The notes below the pieces were generated by a model, which saw only the letters and a program-made list of their open reading frames with translations, did no database searches and was not told the DNA's origin. A program made the translations under genes and the position numbers. Shown here piece by piece: positions 47,120 through 58,339 of a stretch of DNA of 64,000 nt (position 1 is the stretch's first letter; every line of letters begins with the position of its first letter). The DNA comes from Cryptomeria japonica (taxonomy: Eukaryota; Streptophyta; Pinopsida; Cupressales; Cupressaceae), in contig NW_026729332.1 of NCBI RefSeq assembly GCF_030272615.1, positions 1-64,000 of the forward strand, given 5' to 3'.

Positions 47120-47835
47120 TTATGAAATTTTGCAACACCATAATGTGCAAATTATCTCAACAACAACTAGTTGGAAGGAAGTAAGATAAGTTTGGGGCAA
47201 TTTATTAACGGGTTCAAAATAAGAACTATAATTCTAAATTAGATTATCTCCATCAGTTAAAACGACGGACGTCAAGACATAGATTATACACAAATTAATT
47301 CCAAATTATTTAAAATTCAAATAAAATTAAATTCAATGATACCATGGTGAATTCCCATAGTTGTCAGGAATACGAAAGGTAATTGATTTAAGCATTCATT
47401 GATGAATCCTTACAAAGTATGTAGCGGACTGTTCAGCGAGTGTTGAGGACGTTTTCTAGTCAAGTCAAATCGTAACTTGACTGCAAGTCGGTAACTAGAA
47501 AGTTGTAAATTAGATTTCTAATGGTAGACTCTTCAAAGTATCATGATTTTATGGGTAACAATCCTTTTCTCATTGCCGTATTGCATGGGTAACAATCCTT
47601 TTCTCATCGCCGTATTGCATTGGTTCAGTCCAGAAATTGAGGGGGGAAGAGATGACTGAACGAGACGTGGGTCCCAGTGGAATCCTCCGTTCTTTATTTT
47701 TTGCTTTCTTCTTTCCTCGCACTTATCGGGTAAGACGAAGAAAATTCAAAGTCATAGCGGAAAGAGATGATGCGCGTATTGTATGGCATTTAGCATTATG
47801 GTATTCATTTCACGTGAATTAACTTTGACATTTCT
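47120..47835. repeat. Block R, copy 3 (with G-box)
   Basis: Collinear with 22140-22835, including GACTGTTCAGCGAGTGTTGAGGACGTTTT, TCCCAGTGGAATCCTCC and the terminal TTTCACGTGAATT (CACGTG at 47811-47816). The CCTTTTCTCAT(T/C)GCCGTATTGCAT phrase is duplicated in tandem here (about 47562 and 47597). The 61-codon ORF at 47637 is not shared and is not called. Confidence 0.65.
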
Positions 47836-47939
47836 TTTTTTATTGATTGTAAGCTGATGTGAGTGTCCGCATTAATTATAATAAAAGAACAAAACAGCAG
47901 TGTTAGGACAATGGGTGATGAACGGATCTATCTGTTTCA

Positions 47940-48850
47940 ATGATAAAGAATGAAAATAATGTTTACATTGGTGAAGCATTCCATCATTCCTTGCCTATCC
48001 AATACAAGTATTACTTTGTCTCAATATTTAAAATGATATTTAGCGGGGTTAAAAATTGAGATTTTGTTATCTATCTATTAATAGCATCACTTTGTATCAA
48101 ATGCATTTAAGCATAGTTTTTCATTCAAAATAAAGAAAAATTTACTCTAAAGACAAAACCTACTAGATAGTAGTACAAAATTTCATGTAATTCTTATAGG
48201 AGTGAAACATTGAAACTTTCATCGCCCATCTAGTACTAGTACTACATTGCCTCAAATTTGTAGGTGATGTTTGTAGGATTGGAAGCATTGAAAATTTTCT
48301 TACACATCCATTACTATCCAAATTAAAATCTAAGGTGAGATTTACATTGGTCAAGAATTTGAACTTTTCAACCCATCTACTATAACTCAAATGCACTTAG
48401 TTATGAAGTTCCTTTCAAAATCAAGGACACTTAACCTTCCTCTAAAGTCAAAATATATTAAACCATTTTTTAAAATGTATTACAATATTTTAGGTAATGT
48501 TTACAATGGTCAAGCATTGGAATTTCGGTTACCTATTCATTATTGGTACTAATTTGATTCAATTGTGTTTAACCAAGGATTTTCCTTCAAAATAAATAAC
48601 ACTTTAACTTTTCTCTATTGACAAAATCTACCAAGTCAATTTAAGAAAATGTAGTACAAAATTTTAGGTGATGTTTAAACGAGATATATATTTGAACTTT
48701 TGTTAACCTTCCATTAGTAGTAGTACTTTGACTCAAATACATTTAATCATGGAGTTCACTTCAAAATCAAGAATACAATTTTCCACTAAAGACAATACCT
48801 AGAAAACCAATTTAAAAAACATACAAAAGTTAAGGTGGTAACAAATTAGT
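47940..48850. repeat. Diverged ~175-bp tandem repeat, array 2
   Basis: Collinear with 32260-33170 of array 1, for example CATTCC.TTGCCTATCCAATAC.AGTATTACTTTGTCTCAA and TTAGTTATGAAGTTCCTTTCAAAAT. Unit words at about 48394, 48570 and 48743 give a spacing of about 175 bp. The collinearity shows that array 1 and array 2 were duplicated as one piece. Confidence 0.7.
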
Positions 48851-49857
48851 GCCCATGTAGTAATAATACTGTTCCAACTCAAAATTTGAGCTAATATTTA
48901 TTTTATTGCAACAACCCAAGAAGTACATTACAAAGGAGCAATGTTGTTAATATACAACCAAAGAAGAAGAGTCAACAATATCACTAAATGTTCCCCAAAT
49001 AATATAACAAGCCTTCAAAATGAAATGAATGTTAAAACTAGACAAAGGCCTATAGAAAGAGATTCTCAAAACTACATAGCAAGACAAATTTTTTTTTTTT
49101 TTTTTTTTTAAAATTGTACCTAAATAGATAGGTTACAATATCTTTATGTAGCTAAAGAATTTGGTTCTTAATATTCGCCAATTAAAAACTATTATTTTAA
49201 TCTAAAATAAATAAAAATTTGCCAAAAAATTTATATCTTTCTTTGAGGGGGGATTTCTTAAAGTTATCACTGGCTTCCACATGTTACATTCATATCTGAG
49301 GACAAGTTAACTATGACATTTGGTGAAATTCATTTATCCTTTGTACTCTAATGAATATCCATATCCTATTCAAAAACATTGAATAAGATATACTTGTAGA
49401 CAAATTTAATAGGATATGCACATATAAATATTAGAAAATAATTTAATTATATAATAAATACAATTTAATTCATTACTTCTTTGTTTTTGTTTATTAATTT
49501 GAAAAAATGTATCCATTATATAATAGAACACCACGATCATGTCACCTCAATGTTAAAATGGAAAAGAATTAACTCATCATATGTTAAAATTTATGATAAA
49601 TTAGAAATTAAAAAAATTAATTTAAGATAAAAGAAATGACATTTATATTGAATATTTAATGATAGAACTAAAATTTAAATATGCACTTTACCCCTTTGTA
49701 AGACATAAAAGCCACTAAATATTGTAGGATAAAATTTGCGGTAGTCACAGATAATTTTTATCATTTCTGTTGGTAACAATTTTATTTTCAGTATCGCACG
49801 ACAATCCTTTTTTTTTGGTTCATTCCAACACGTGGGGCAGAAAATTCAGGGCTGCGG
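48851..49857. other. AT-rich interval, no gene; short R-like fragment at its end
   Basis: It contains a T run at about 49090-49109. Positions 49770-49857 (ACAATCCTTTTTTTT, TTCATTCCAACACGTGGG, GAAAATTCAGGGC) resemble part of block R. Nothing else is recognisable. Confidence 0.4.
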
Positions 49858-50004
49858 CTATTCTAGCTCCAAAACAGACCTTTCGTACAACGTGTTAGTG
49901 ACAGGTTAGTCAATCACAACCGTTAATTGCAAAATCGACAGTGTAAAACGTGCAACTAACATGAGTGTTAGTCAATCCGTACTGTCTTTTTGGAGCCAGA
50001 ATAG
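49858..50004. mobile_element. MITE-like element, unit 1 (147 bp)
   Basis: Terminal inverted repeats of about 21 bp: CTATTCTAGCTCCAAAACAG on the left, and GGAGCCAGAATAG after GTCTTTTT on the right. The sub-terminal words AACGTGTTAGT and CTAACA are also inverted, so the unit can fold back. There is no coding capacity. Confidence 0.75.
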
Positions 50005-50012
50005 ACTTGCAA

Positions 50013-50159
50013 CTATTCTAGCTCCAAAACAGACCTTTCGTACAACGTGTTAGTGACAACTTAGTCAATCGCAGCCATTAATTGCAAAATCGACGGTGTA
50101 AAATGTGCAACTAACACGTGTTTTAGTCAATCAATACTGTCTTTTTGGAGCCAGAATAG
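50013..50159. mobile_element. MITE-like element, unit 2 (147 bp)
   Basis: A head-to-tail second copy, same length and about 90% identical, separated by 8 bp (ACTTGCAA). Flanking 8-mers do not match well enough to claim a target duplication, so a 155-bp tandem duplication is as likely as two insertions. Confidence 0.75.
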
Positions 50160-50219
50160 ACGCGTCCAAAATTCAGAGCTATAGCACAAAGGTTCCTTTC
50201 ATTATATCTTTCCTTGTAC

Positions 50220-51570
50220 TTATATAGTGCATTTATGGTAAAATGATGTTTTCTAAAGAGAAGAGCATGTGATTTTTTTCTAAAGACAAAAAACTACCAA
50301 AGTATTTCAACAAAATGTAATGCATAATTTTAGGTGATGTTTACATTATATAAGCATTGAATATTTCCTCATCCATCTAGTACTAGTACTATTTTTGTGT
50401 CAAAAATTTAGATGAAATTTAGATGATATTTAGATAAATAAAGAATTGGAATTTTTATTTACTATCCATTAATAATGTCACTTTAACTTAAATACAATTA
50501 ATGATAGTGTATTTCTTAAGATTGATAAAACTTAACTTTCTAAAGATAAAATTTATCAATCTACTTTAAATACAATAGTATAAAATTTGGCTGTATAATT
50601 TTCTAGTCAAGTGTATTGATTTATATTTTAGCAGTAGTGACTAACAATAATTCATTTTTTGAATATGAACATTTTAGCTAATATTTATTATATTTCCTTG
50701 AGATTTGGTAGGGTAAGATATTGGAATTTTCTGTACCCACCTAATATTGTTAAAATTTTGATTCAAGCACATTCAAACATTAAGTTCCTTTCAATATCAA
50801 TAATATTCAGCTTTCCTCTAAAGACAAAATATACAAAACCATTTAAGAAAAATGAAACACAAAATTTTAGGTGATGTTTATATTGGTGAAAGCATTAGAT
50901 AATTCCTTTCACATCTAGTACTACTGTGTGTCAAAATTTTAGTTGTTATTTAGAAGCGTCAAGCATTGAAACTTTTATTATTAATCCATTATTAATACTA
51001 ATTTGACTAAAATGCATTTAGCTTTAAAATTAGGAATACTCAACTTCCTCTACACACAAATCCTTTCAAAATATTTAAGAAAAATGAAATATAAAATTTT
51101 AGGTGAATTTTTGAGGGTCAAGAATTGAAAATTTTATAATTAATTCATTATTAATAATACCTTGATTCAAATAGATTAAGAATACTTAATTCTCCTCTAG
51201 GAAAAAACCCTACCAAACCTATTAAGAAAATAATATTGATTTAATGAAATGAAAACTTTGACACTGTTGAGGGAAAAATATGGTCCTGCTTCTTAAATTT
51301 TGATGAAAGGTAAACTAATCACCTCAATAATATATAAGTAAAATGATGAGGAAATAATTCTTTAAGAAATTTTAATTTTAAAATTTTTGAGTAAATTGTA
51401 TTGATTTAAATTTTAGGAGGAATAACTTAGAAGAATTTATTTTTGTTCATATGAATATTATATTTCACTTTTTTTTTATAACCATTCAATGTTTAATCGG
51501 ATGAAGCATTAGAATTTTTCATACACATACTAAATGTACCATTTTCACTCAAATTCATTTAATCATAAAG
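50220..51570. repeat. Diverged ~175-bp tandem repeat, array 3 (left part)
   Basis: Words such as TTTTAGGTGATGTTTA (about 50331 and 50865), CCTCTAAAGACAAAA, TTCCTTTCAATATCAATAA and CATTTAATCATAAAG recur. The array is cut at 51570 by the copia insertion and resumes at 56078 with the rest of the same unit (TTTCTTTCAAAATTAA). Confidence 0.65.
51566..51570. other. Target site duplication, left (TAAAG)
   Basis: TAAAG is repeated exactly at 56078-56082. Joining the flanks restores a 175-bp repeat unit, which confirms the insertion. Confidence 0.88.
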
Positions 51571-52433
51571 TGTTGAAATATGTAGCAATGTCTAAATGGC
51601 CTAACGGTCTTAAACATTTGAAAGTTAATTCCTTATTTCTATCCTTGATTATACATCACTGCAGATTAACATTCTGATCACAGAGTATATTACTATATGA
51701 TCGATTTGCTTCAATCATCATCTATATGAGTATCGGATTATGCATACCATTGATTCTATGTACAATTGATAATTGCCTATATTATCGATCATACATAACA
51801 TCAATGATATTAATATAATCAATGCATATATATGTGATGATTAATGTTAGTTATCATAACATTGTATCAATTATATTAATCATGCCTTTTAAACATTGTT
51901 AAGCAATGCTTATTGTTATCAAGGGTCTATCTCCACATAGGAGTCGTGCTGTGACTCTATGTGTGACCGACCGAGCACATATAATACCAATACTATTTCC
52001 TTAAGTTGGTGATAAGGACAATAGCATCGAGAGAATACTATAACCGGCGATCATCTATAGATCATCATTACTATGCAGTACAATACGATAGGAAATATAG
52101 ATATAGTTCGACCCAATATAACAGTGCATGATAATATTCTGTAGTCGGAGAATATAGATATACAACGATAGAACAAGGGAGTTGACACACAATAGTCGAC
52201 ATTAGTTTCTGCAGTCCGTGAAGAAGACTCACGTCTATTGATTATCTCTTGCAGATCATCAAAGGATATATACAACAGTCCGTATTAAAAATCTACATCA
52301 AATTATTATTATTCAAAGACAGTGAATATATAAACCCTGTGGGTCATCATAAATTGAATTAATATCAAACTGATATACAAAGTTAAATAAGAATAAAATA
52401 CTTGCTTACCTAGATCTGATCAAAATTCTAACA
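51571..52433 (+). repeat. 5' LTR of the copia element
   Basis: Starts TGTTGAAATATGTAGCA and ends AAAATTCTAACA. Compared with the 3' LTR it lacks about 17 bp near the start (GGATGATTCTAATCTATTC) and a GTCGGTTCCACATAG segment. Confidence 0.88.
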
Positions 52434-52448
52434 TGGTATCAGAGGCAG
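52434..52448 (+). other. Primer-binding site (initiator tRNA-Met)
   Basis: TGGTATCAGAGGCAG follows the 5' LTR directly. Confidence 0.9.
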
Positions 52449-52533
52449 CATAAGGATAAGATCAGATCAGATTTATTTAGGCAAGACTAATCTTCATATA
52501 CCATCGATTTCTCATTCTCTTCTATAAGTCACA

Positions 52534-53385
52534 ATGGTGAATGGTGTTAGATTCGAGGATCGCCTTCAAGGAGCTTTCAACTTTGTATCTTGGAAGTTTA
52601 GGATTATGATTGCCTTCAGAGATAACAAAATAGATGAATTCATAAAGAAATTTGTACCTGAACACATGACGAAGGTGAGAAGCCTCAATGGATGAAAAAG
52701 AATAAAAAAGCCATGAAAATGTTAGTGGATGTAGTAAAAGACCACATTGTACCAATTATCTCAAAATTGGAAATAGCCTATGATATGTTCAAATTATTAG
52801 AAAGTATGTACGAGATAAATAACACTGGTAGAGCTCTCGCATTAAAGCAACAACTCCACCGTGTTAAAATGATCAAGGGCGAAACAATTACCGCATACTT
52901 CATGAGGATAACTGAACTAAGAGATCAATTCTCCGCCATTGGTCGCACAATTGAAAGTAAAGAGTTAACCATGTTATCCCTTAATGGTCTCTCTTATTCT
53001 TGGGAATCATTCATTCAAGGGATAAGTGCACGATCTAAACTTCCTAAGTTTGATCGTCTAAAAATAGATTGCATTCAAGAAGAGTCTAGATTGGCGATAA
53101 GAGGCATTGGCCAAAGCTCCATAAATGAAGATATTCATGTTCTTGCATCGCACTCTTTAAAGATGAAAGGTAAGAAATGGATATTTCAAAAGGAATAAAG
53201 ATGAGGAATCCAATGGTGCTCCTACTTTCAAAAGAAGGAAGGATATTTCAGAAATCCAATATTTTAGATGTGACAAATATGGGCACTATGTAATGCAATG
53301 TCCAACCAGAACTATGTCTCAAGCTTCCATTGCAGATGTTGGTGAGACTCTTCCACAAACGGATGCAAATTTATTCATATTTTGA
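52534..53385 (+). pseudogene. gag: Copia gag, frameshifted
   Basis: The ATG at 52534 opens a copia-type Gag (FEDRLQGAFNFVSWKFRIM). A one-base shift near 52668 moves the reading into the frame that continues with WMKKNKKAMKML (52685 on). That frame has the typical copia capsid part (KQQLHRVKMIKGETITAYF) and stops at 53198. A further shift near 53180 leads to a zinc knuckle whose first Cys is Tyr (YFRCDKYGHYVMQC). The frame ends about 53385. The neighbouring protease, integrase and RT are absent. Confidence 0.82.
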
Positions 53386-54289
53386 TTTGAAAGAGATAAG
53401 TTTTATGGTTGAATAATGTTCATGAATTTCATATGTAGTTATTAATTCATGCAATTACATTATGTATGTTATTTGTGAAGCAACATTATCAGCACATATC
53501 CGCTTATGACAAGCTGCATTTGGATATCTTGTTTTTTAAATTTCTTCAATTTACTATGAGAAACTTTCCTCTTACATAAAGGACATCTTCAGAATCATAG
53601 CCTATTGCTTTTCAGGTTATATAGTTTTGAAGTTCTATTTGTGATGAAGAGATTGAAATTCAAGAAGAATATGTAGAGGACTTTAGTGGAGATTCTGAGA
53701 TTTTGCATCTCCAAAAAAAATATTTACCTGCAGAAGTGCAATTCACTTTTGAAAGCCATGGAGGCATTTGTGCAGGTGATGATAGCATCTATGGTTATAA
53801 AGAAATATGAGACAAGAAGGCTTTCCCAATGAGAGGGAGCATACTGCAAGGAGACTTTGTTCTAAATCTTAGGATGGTCATATTCTTGTCTAGGGATCAA
53901 TCTTATGATAGTAGATCCATGGTGGTTATGGATCTAGCACTTCAAATAGTATAAAGATCATACCAGATGATGAAAGTATCCTGAAGCAAGATATCTTCCA
54001 TGATTGGGACCATGTGAGTAGGGGATGCTTCCATGGAAGAGGGAGTAGTAAAGAGAATATGCTTTGATTAATATCCAAGGATCTTGATCATATTGATTCA
54101 GAGGGAGTGGACTATGTCAAGTTAATTTCTCTAGCGATCAATCAGAAGACTATGCTTCATGAGATGAAGTCTTATATATATATAGGTTGGAAAGCCTTTA
54201 CACTGACTCCTAGGTCACGAGTTTCCTAAATATATGGAGACTTGGTGAGATTAAAATACACCAAGAGTGATGCAGACTCCAACCTTACA
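53386..54289 (+). other. Scrambled interior of the copia element
   Basis: No continuous frame and no integrase or RT core motif are seen. About 2.5-3 kb of pol expected in a complete copia element are missing between gag and this point. Confidence 0.5.
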
Positions 54290-54482
54290 TTTCATGAAAG
54301 GTCAAGTCATGCGGAGATCAAATGGAAAGGTATGTTATTCAATTGAGATATATTAGTACAGATAAACAAACTTCAGATACCCTCGCCAAGCCTCTCTCTA
54401 GAATAAAGTTTGCATACTTTTGAGGTAAGCTTCGTATGGTAGAAAATGTAGGTCTAGCTGAGATTGAGTCTAAGCTACATTG
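54290..54482 (+). pseudogene. pol: Copia pol C-terminal (RNase H end) remnant
   Basis: Split over two frames: AEIKWKGM-like, then LRYISTDKQTSDTLAKPLSR, then a short tail to TGA at about 54482. This matches the typical end of copia RNase H (a TD.Q.AD.LTKPL motif). Confidence 0.7.
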
Positions 54483-54727
54483 ATTTGTTTTCATAATACT
54501 AGTGTATTCCTTTAAGATGTTTTAAAGTGTAAACTCTTATTAATTAAATTTTATTAATCTGATATGGTTCATGATTAAGTGTCATGTGTGTGACTTCATG
54601 ACTACATTGGTTCAGTGCTTATTGAGCCCCTGTGAATATTATTTGGAGGTGACGATCTATCAATGATAGACACTTGTAGTTTTGATCTTTATTGTAAGAT
54701 GGCGATCTAACAATATTGATCTTACCA

Positions 54728-55080
54728 TCATGATGGATATCACGAGACGTGATATCCATGGACATGTCATGATGGTTGTCATCTCTAAGTAATATCTGTT
54801 CATGGTGGATATCATGAGAAATGATATCCATGGATATGCCATGCTAGATGATGTTACTAATAGACATGTTCATGGTGGATATTATGTGATGTAATATCCA
54901 TGGACATGCCATGAATCAATATCCTTAAATTTTCCATTAAGGTGGATATCATGAGACGTGATATCTATGGACAAGCCATAATGGTGGGTATTACATTACG
55001 AGATTATGGAGGGTATCATGCGACATGATATCCATGGATATGCCATAACTCCTAACATCATGGTGAGGTGATATCTCTCA
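54728..55080. repeat. Five ~70-bp tandem units with GATATC palindromes
   Basis: Units start at about 54731, 54801, 54871, 54940 and 55008. Each has a short hairpin such as GGATATCATGAGACGTGATATC followed by CATGGACATGCCAT. They lie between the pol end and the 3' LTR. Confidence 0.8.
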
Positions 55081-55164
55081 CACAATAAATGGAATTGTTG
55101 TGTTCACAATAAGGTATTGTAACTTATTGAAGGATATAAATATTCCTCCCTAGCTGACAGGGAG

Positions 55165-56077
55165 TGTTGAAATATGTAGCATTGCTCGGATGATTCTAAT
55201 CTATTCAAATGGCCTAATGGACTTAGACATTTGAAAGTTAATTCTGTATTTCTATCCTTGATTATACATCACTGTATATTAACATTATGATCACAGAGTA
55301 TATTATTGTATGATCAATTTGCTTCAATCATCATCTATATGAGTATCGGATTATGCATAACATTGATTCTATGTACAATTGATAATTTCTTATATTATCA
55401 ATCATACATAACATCAATGATATTAATATAATCGATGTATATATATGTGATGATTAATGTTAGTTATCATAACATTGTATCGATTATATTAATCATGTCG
55501 ATTACATTGTTAAGCGATGCTTATTGTTATCAAGGGTCGTATCTCCACATAGGAGTCGCGACTCTATGTGGAACCATGTCGGTTCCACATAGAGCCATGA
55601 CTCTATGTGTGACCGACCGAGCACATATAATACCAATACTATTGCCTTCAATTGGTGATAAGGATAATAGCATCGAGAGAATACTATAACAGTGCATCAT
55701 TACTATGCAGTACGATACGATAGGAAATATAGATACAGTTCGACCCAATATAAAAGTGCATGATAATATTCCGCAGTCAGAGAATATAGATATACAATGA
55801 TAGAACAAGGAAGTCGAAATACAATAGTCGACATTAGTTTGTGCAGTCCATGAAGAAGACTCGCGTCTTTTGATTATCTCTTGTAGATCATCAAAGGATA
55901 TATACAACAGCCCGTATTAATAATCTATAGGATACTGCAGTACGTAGATTTAATGATCTACATCAAATTATTATTATTCAAAGACAGTGAATATATAAAC
56001 CCTATAGGTCATCATAAATTGAATTAATGTCAAACTGAAATACAAAGTTAAATAAGAATCTGATCAAAATTCTAACA
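55165..56077 (+). repeat. 3' LTR of the copia element (913 bp)
   Basis: Preceded by a short purine tract (GACAGGGAG). It starts TGTTGAAATATGTAGCA and ends AAAATTCTAACA, then the target duplication TAAAG. Confidence 0.88.
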
Positions 56078-56480
56078 TAAAGTTTCTTTCAAAATTAAAA
56101 AAACACTTAACTTTCCTATAAAGTAAAACATACCAAATTATTTAAGAAAATACAATGTAATATTTTAAGTGTTATCTATATAAGTTCGAAGCATTAGAGA
56201 TGCTCTTACATGTGTACTACTAATACAATTCTAATGCAAAAATAATAATGTAACTCGTATATGATCCAAGCATTAAATATTTTATTTCTCATCCAATATA
56301 AGTACTGCTATGAATAAATTAATATGTCATAATAGAATTTTCTTGAAAATTAAAATATTATATTGCTTTAAAAATATAACAATACCAAGCTATTAAAAAA
56401 TACATAATTTTGTATAGGTCATAATTTAGTTTCAATAATTAGTTTTCATAAATGGCATTATCACAATAGATAAATTTTCT
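56078..56480. repeat. Diverged ~175-bp tandem repeat, array 3 (right part)
   Basis: Continues the unit interrupted at 51570: TTTCTTTCAAAATTAA, CACTTAACTTTCCTATAAAG and TACCAAATTATTTAAGAAAAT. Strongly diverged further right. Confidence 0.6.
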
Positions 56481-56529
56481 ATCAACATAAAGAAAATTAT
56501 ATTTTTTAAATATTTCTCATTTCAACAAA

Positions 56530-57410
56530 CAATATAAATGGACATAAACAATATCAAAATTAAAGAAAAAATTAAAACAAAGAAATTCAAAATTTTCTTG
56601 CCAATCCTTGAATCAATTTCAACAAAAGGATGTTTCTACTTTATGCATGACTATAATTTTTTTCTATTAGTGACCAAAATTGAAGGTGAGATTCCAAGTG
56701 CTATAGGGAATATGTCATCTTCTAAGGATCTTCTTCTCTCAAATAAAAAAAATGAAGATGGGATTCCAGTTGCTAATGTCATCTTTGAAGGATCCTCCTC
56801 TCTCAAATATCAAAATTGAAGGTGAGATTCCATTTTCTATAGAAGATATGCCATCCTTGGAGTCTTTATATGTATGATACTTCTATCGAAGGTGAGATTC
56901 CAGATGCTATAGGGAATATGTCATCCTTGAAGGATCTTATTCTCTTAGATACCAGAATTGATGGTGAGATTCCATCTGCTTTAGGGAATGTGTCATCCTT
57001 GAAGTGCCTTGATCCGTATGATACCTCTATTGAAGTTGAGATTCCTCACTCCATGGTCAATCTCTCTAAACTTGTTGAATTCATCTAGCTATCCAAAAAC
57101 ATGTCAACTGGGGTAATCCCACCTTCATTGGACACACTTTCTTGCCTTATTAGTCTTCACCTTTATGCCAATGAACCAAATGGTATGATTACATCTACAA
57201 TGTTAAATCTTGTTAACTAAAGAAGCCTTTGGCTCAACTCCAATAGTTTAAGTGGCTTCATTTCCCTTTCTATATTTGATAATCTCATTAGAATTAAAGA
57301 GTCATATCCTTCTACCAAACACTTAATTGTAAATATTTATTCAACATGAATTCCATAGTTCAAGCTTTCCTCTTTGGGACTAGTTTCTTGCAATTTAGGT
57401 CAAGTTAATT
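56530..57410 (+). pseudogene. RLP relic II (LRR pseudogene with fused 5' flank)
   Basis: 56530 to about 56680 matches the RLP 5' flank (about 24650-24770). From about 56683 it switches to LRR coding sequence that follows 26930-27590 of the RLP gene: several IEGEIP-type units, then TCTCTAAACTTGTTGAATT, GGGGTAATCCCACCTTCATTGGAC, and AGAAGCCTTTGGCTCAACTCC. It has stop codons (TAG after TTGAATTCATC at about 57086; TAA near 57217) and frameshifts near 56760 and 56860. The signal peptide, first LRRs and the C-terminal half are absent. Confidence 0.85.
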
Positions 57411-58339
57411 TAGTCACACTTCCAAATTATTGATCTTTGTGTAGGATGAAAATGGAATCTGGTAAACTAAGACCTAATCCCACTCTCATGCACACATTGG
57501 AATAAAAAAGAGCCTAAGGAAATGATTCACTTTGACTACTTCTTGTAAGAGAAAGTCAAGGAATATCTTTAGGGTTTATATTTGTTTGCTTCTATGAAGA
57601 GGAGATGTGTAAAATGTAATTATATGATAAATTAAGCTAGGGAAATGACTAAAAGTGCAGATGTAAATTGAAATACATAAAAATACAGATCTGACACTGA
57701 GATACAAAGTATAGAACAAGATATTAAACTCAGACGTGTACCTATCACCAAAATTTGAGCCTGATTGAGCATGACCAGGGTGCTAGGTGCATTGGTCCCT
57801 AATACTACACGGAGTTGGAATCTTGAAAACTATAGATTAAGATCCTTGCAAGTTGAACTTCTAAAAAATGAGAAAAATATTGAGCACTATGGTGTTGGAC
57901 ACCTTGGTCCTAGTGTTCTAGGGCCTGTTTTTGGATCTGGGACTGCACTTGTGAGTTCTATCTTTCTGAAAGATAGTGCGTCCATCAGATTCCTGTACCT
58001 GCACCTGAAACTTGAAAAATAGTGTTTGGGTGGCTATATAGTGTTTTACCTTACTCAAACCCCTCACTTTGGTGATTTTCACCTCCACAATAGCCAATAA
58101 TGTATTGAAAATATGTGTGCAAGAACCTTATGTGTGTATAAGATCCTAAATGTGCTAAAATGTAAGAATAAGAGTTCCATCTTATGATATGAGCATACAA
58201 CCATAAATGAACATGATGTAAATGAGAATGCTTGAAATAAAAAATACAAAAGTGGATCTAAACTAGCAATGTAGATCTGAAAATAAGTATTGTGAAACTC
58301 ATACAAAGATATGAAAATAACATGAAATCATACCAAACC
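57411..58339. other. Degraded LTR-like DNA with dyads related to the gag-only family
   Basis: GACCAGGGTGCTAGGTGCATTGGTCC (57773-57798, an imperfect dyad) and GGTGTTGGACACCTTGGTCC (57890-57909) resemble the GC-rich dyads of the element at 1-7477. No ends could be defined. The 85-codon ORF at 57765 runs through these repeats and is not called. Confidence 0.4.

Larger units (their letters stand above)
51571..56077 (+). mobile_element. Copia-type LTR retrotransposon with internal deletion
   Basis: 5' LTR 51571-52433, iMet primer site, a broken gag, loss of most of pol, a trace of the pol C terminus, a 70-bp tandem repeat, and 3' LTR 55165-56077. Perfect 5-bp target duplication. LTRs of 863 and 913 bp differ by several indels and many substitutions, so the insertion is not young. 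The gag type and the C-terminal trace support Ty1/copia. Confidence 0.85.
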
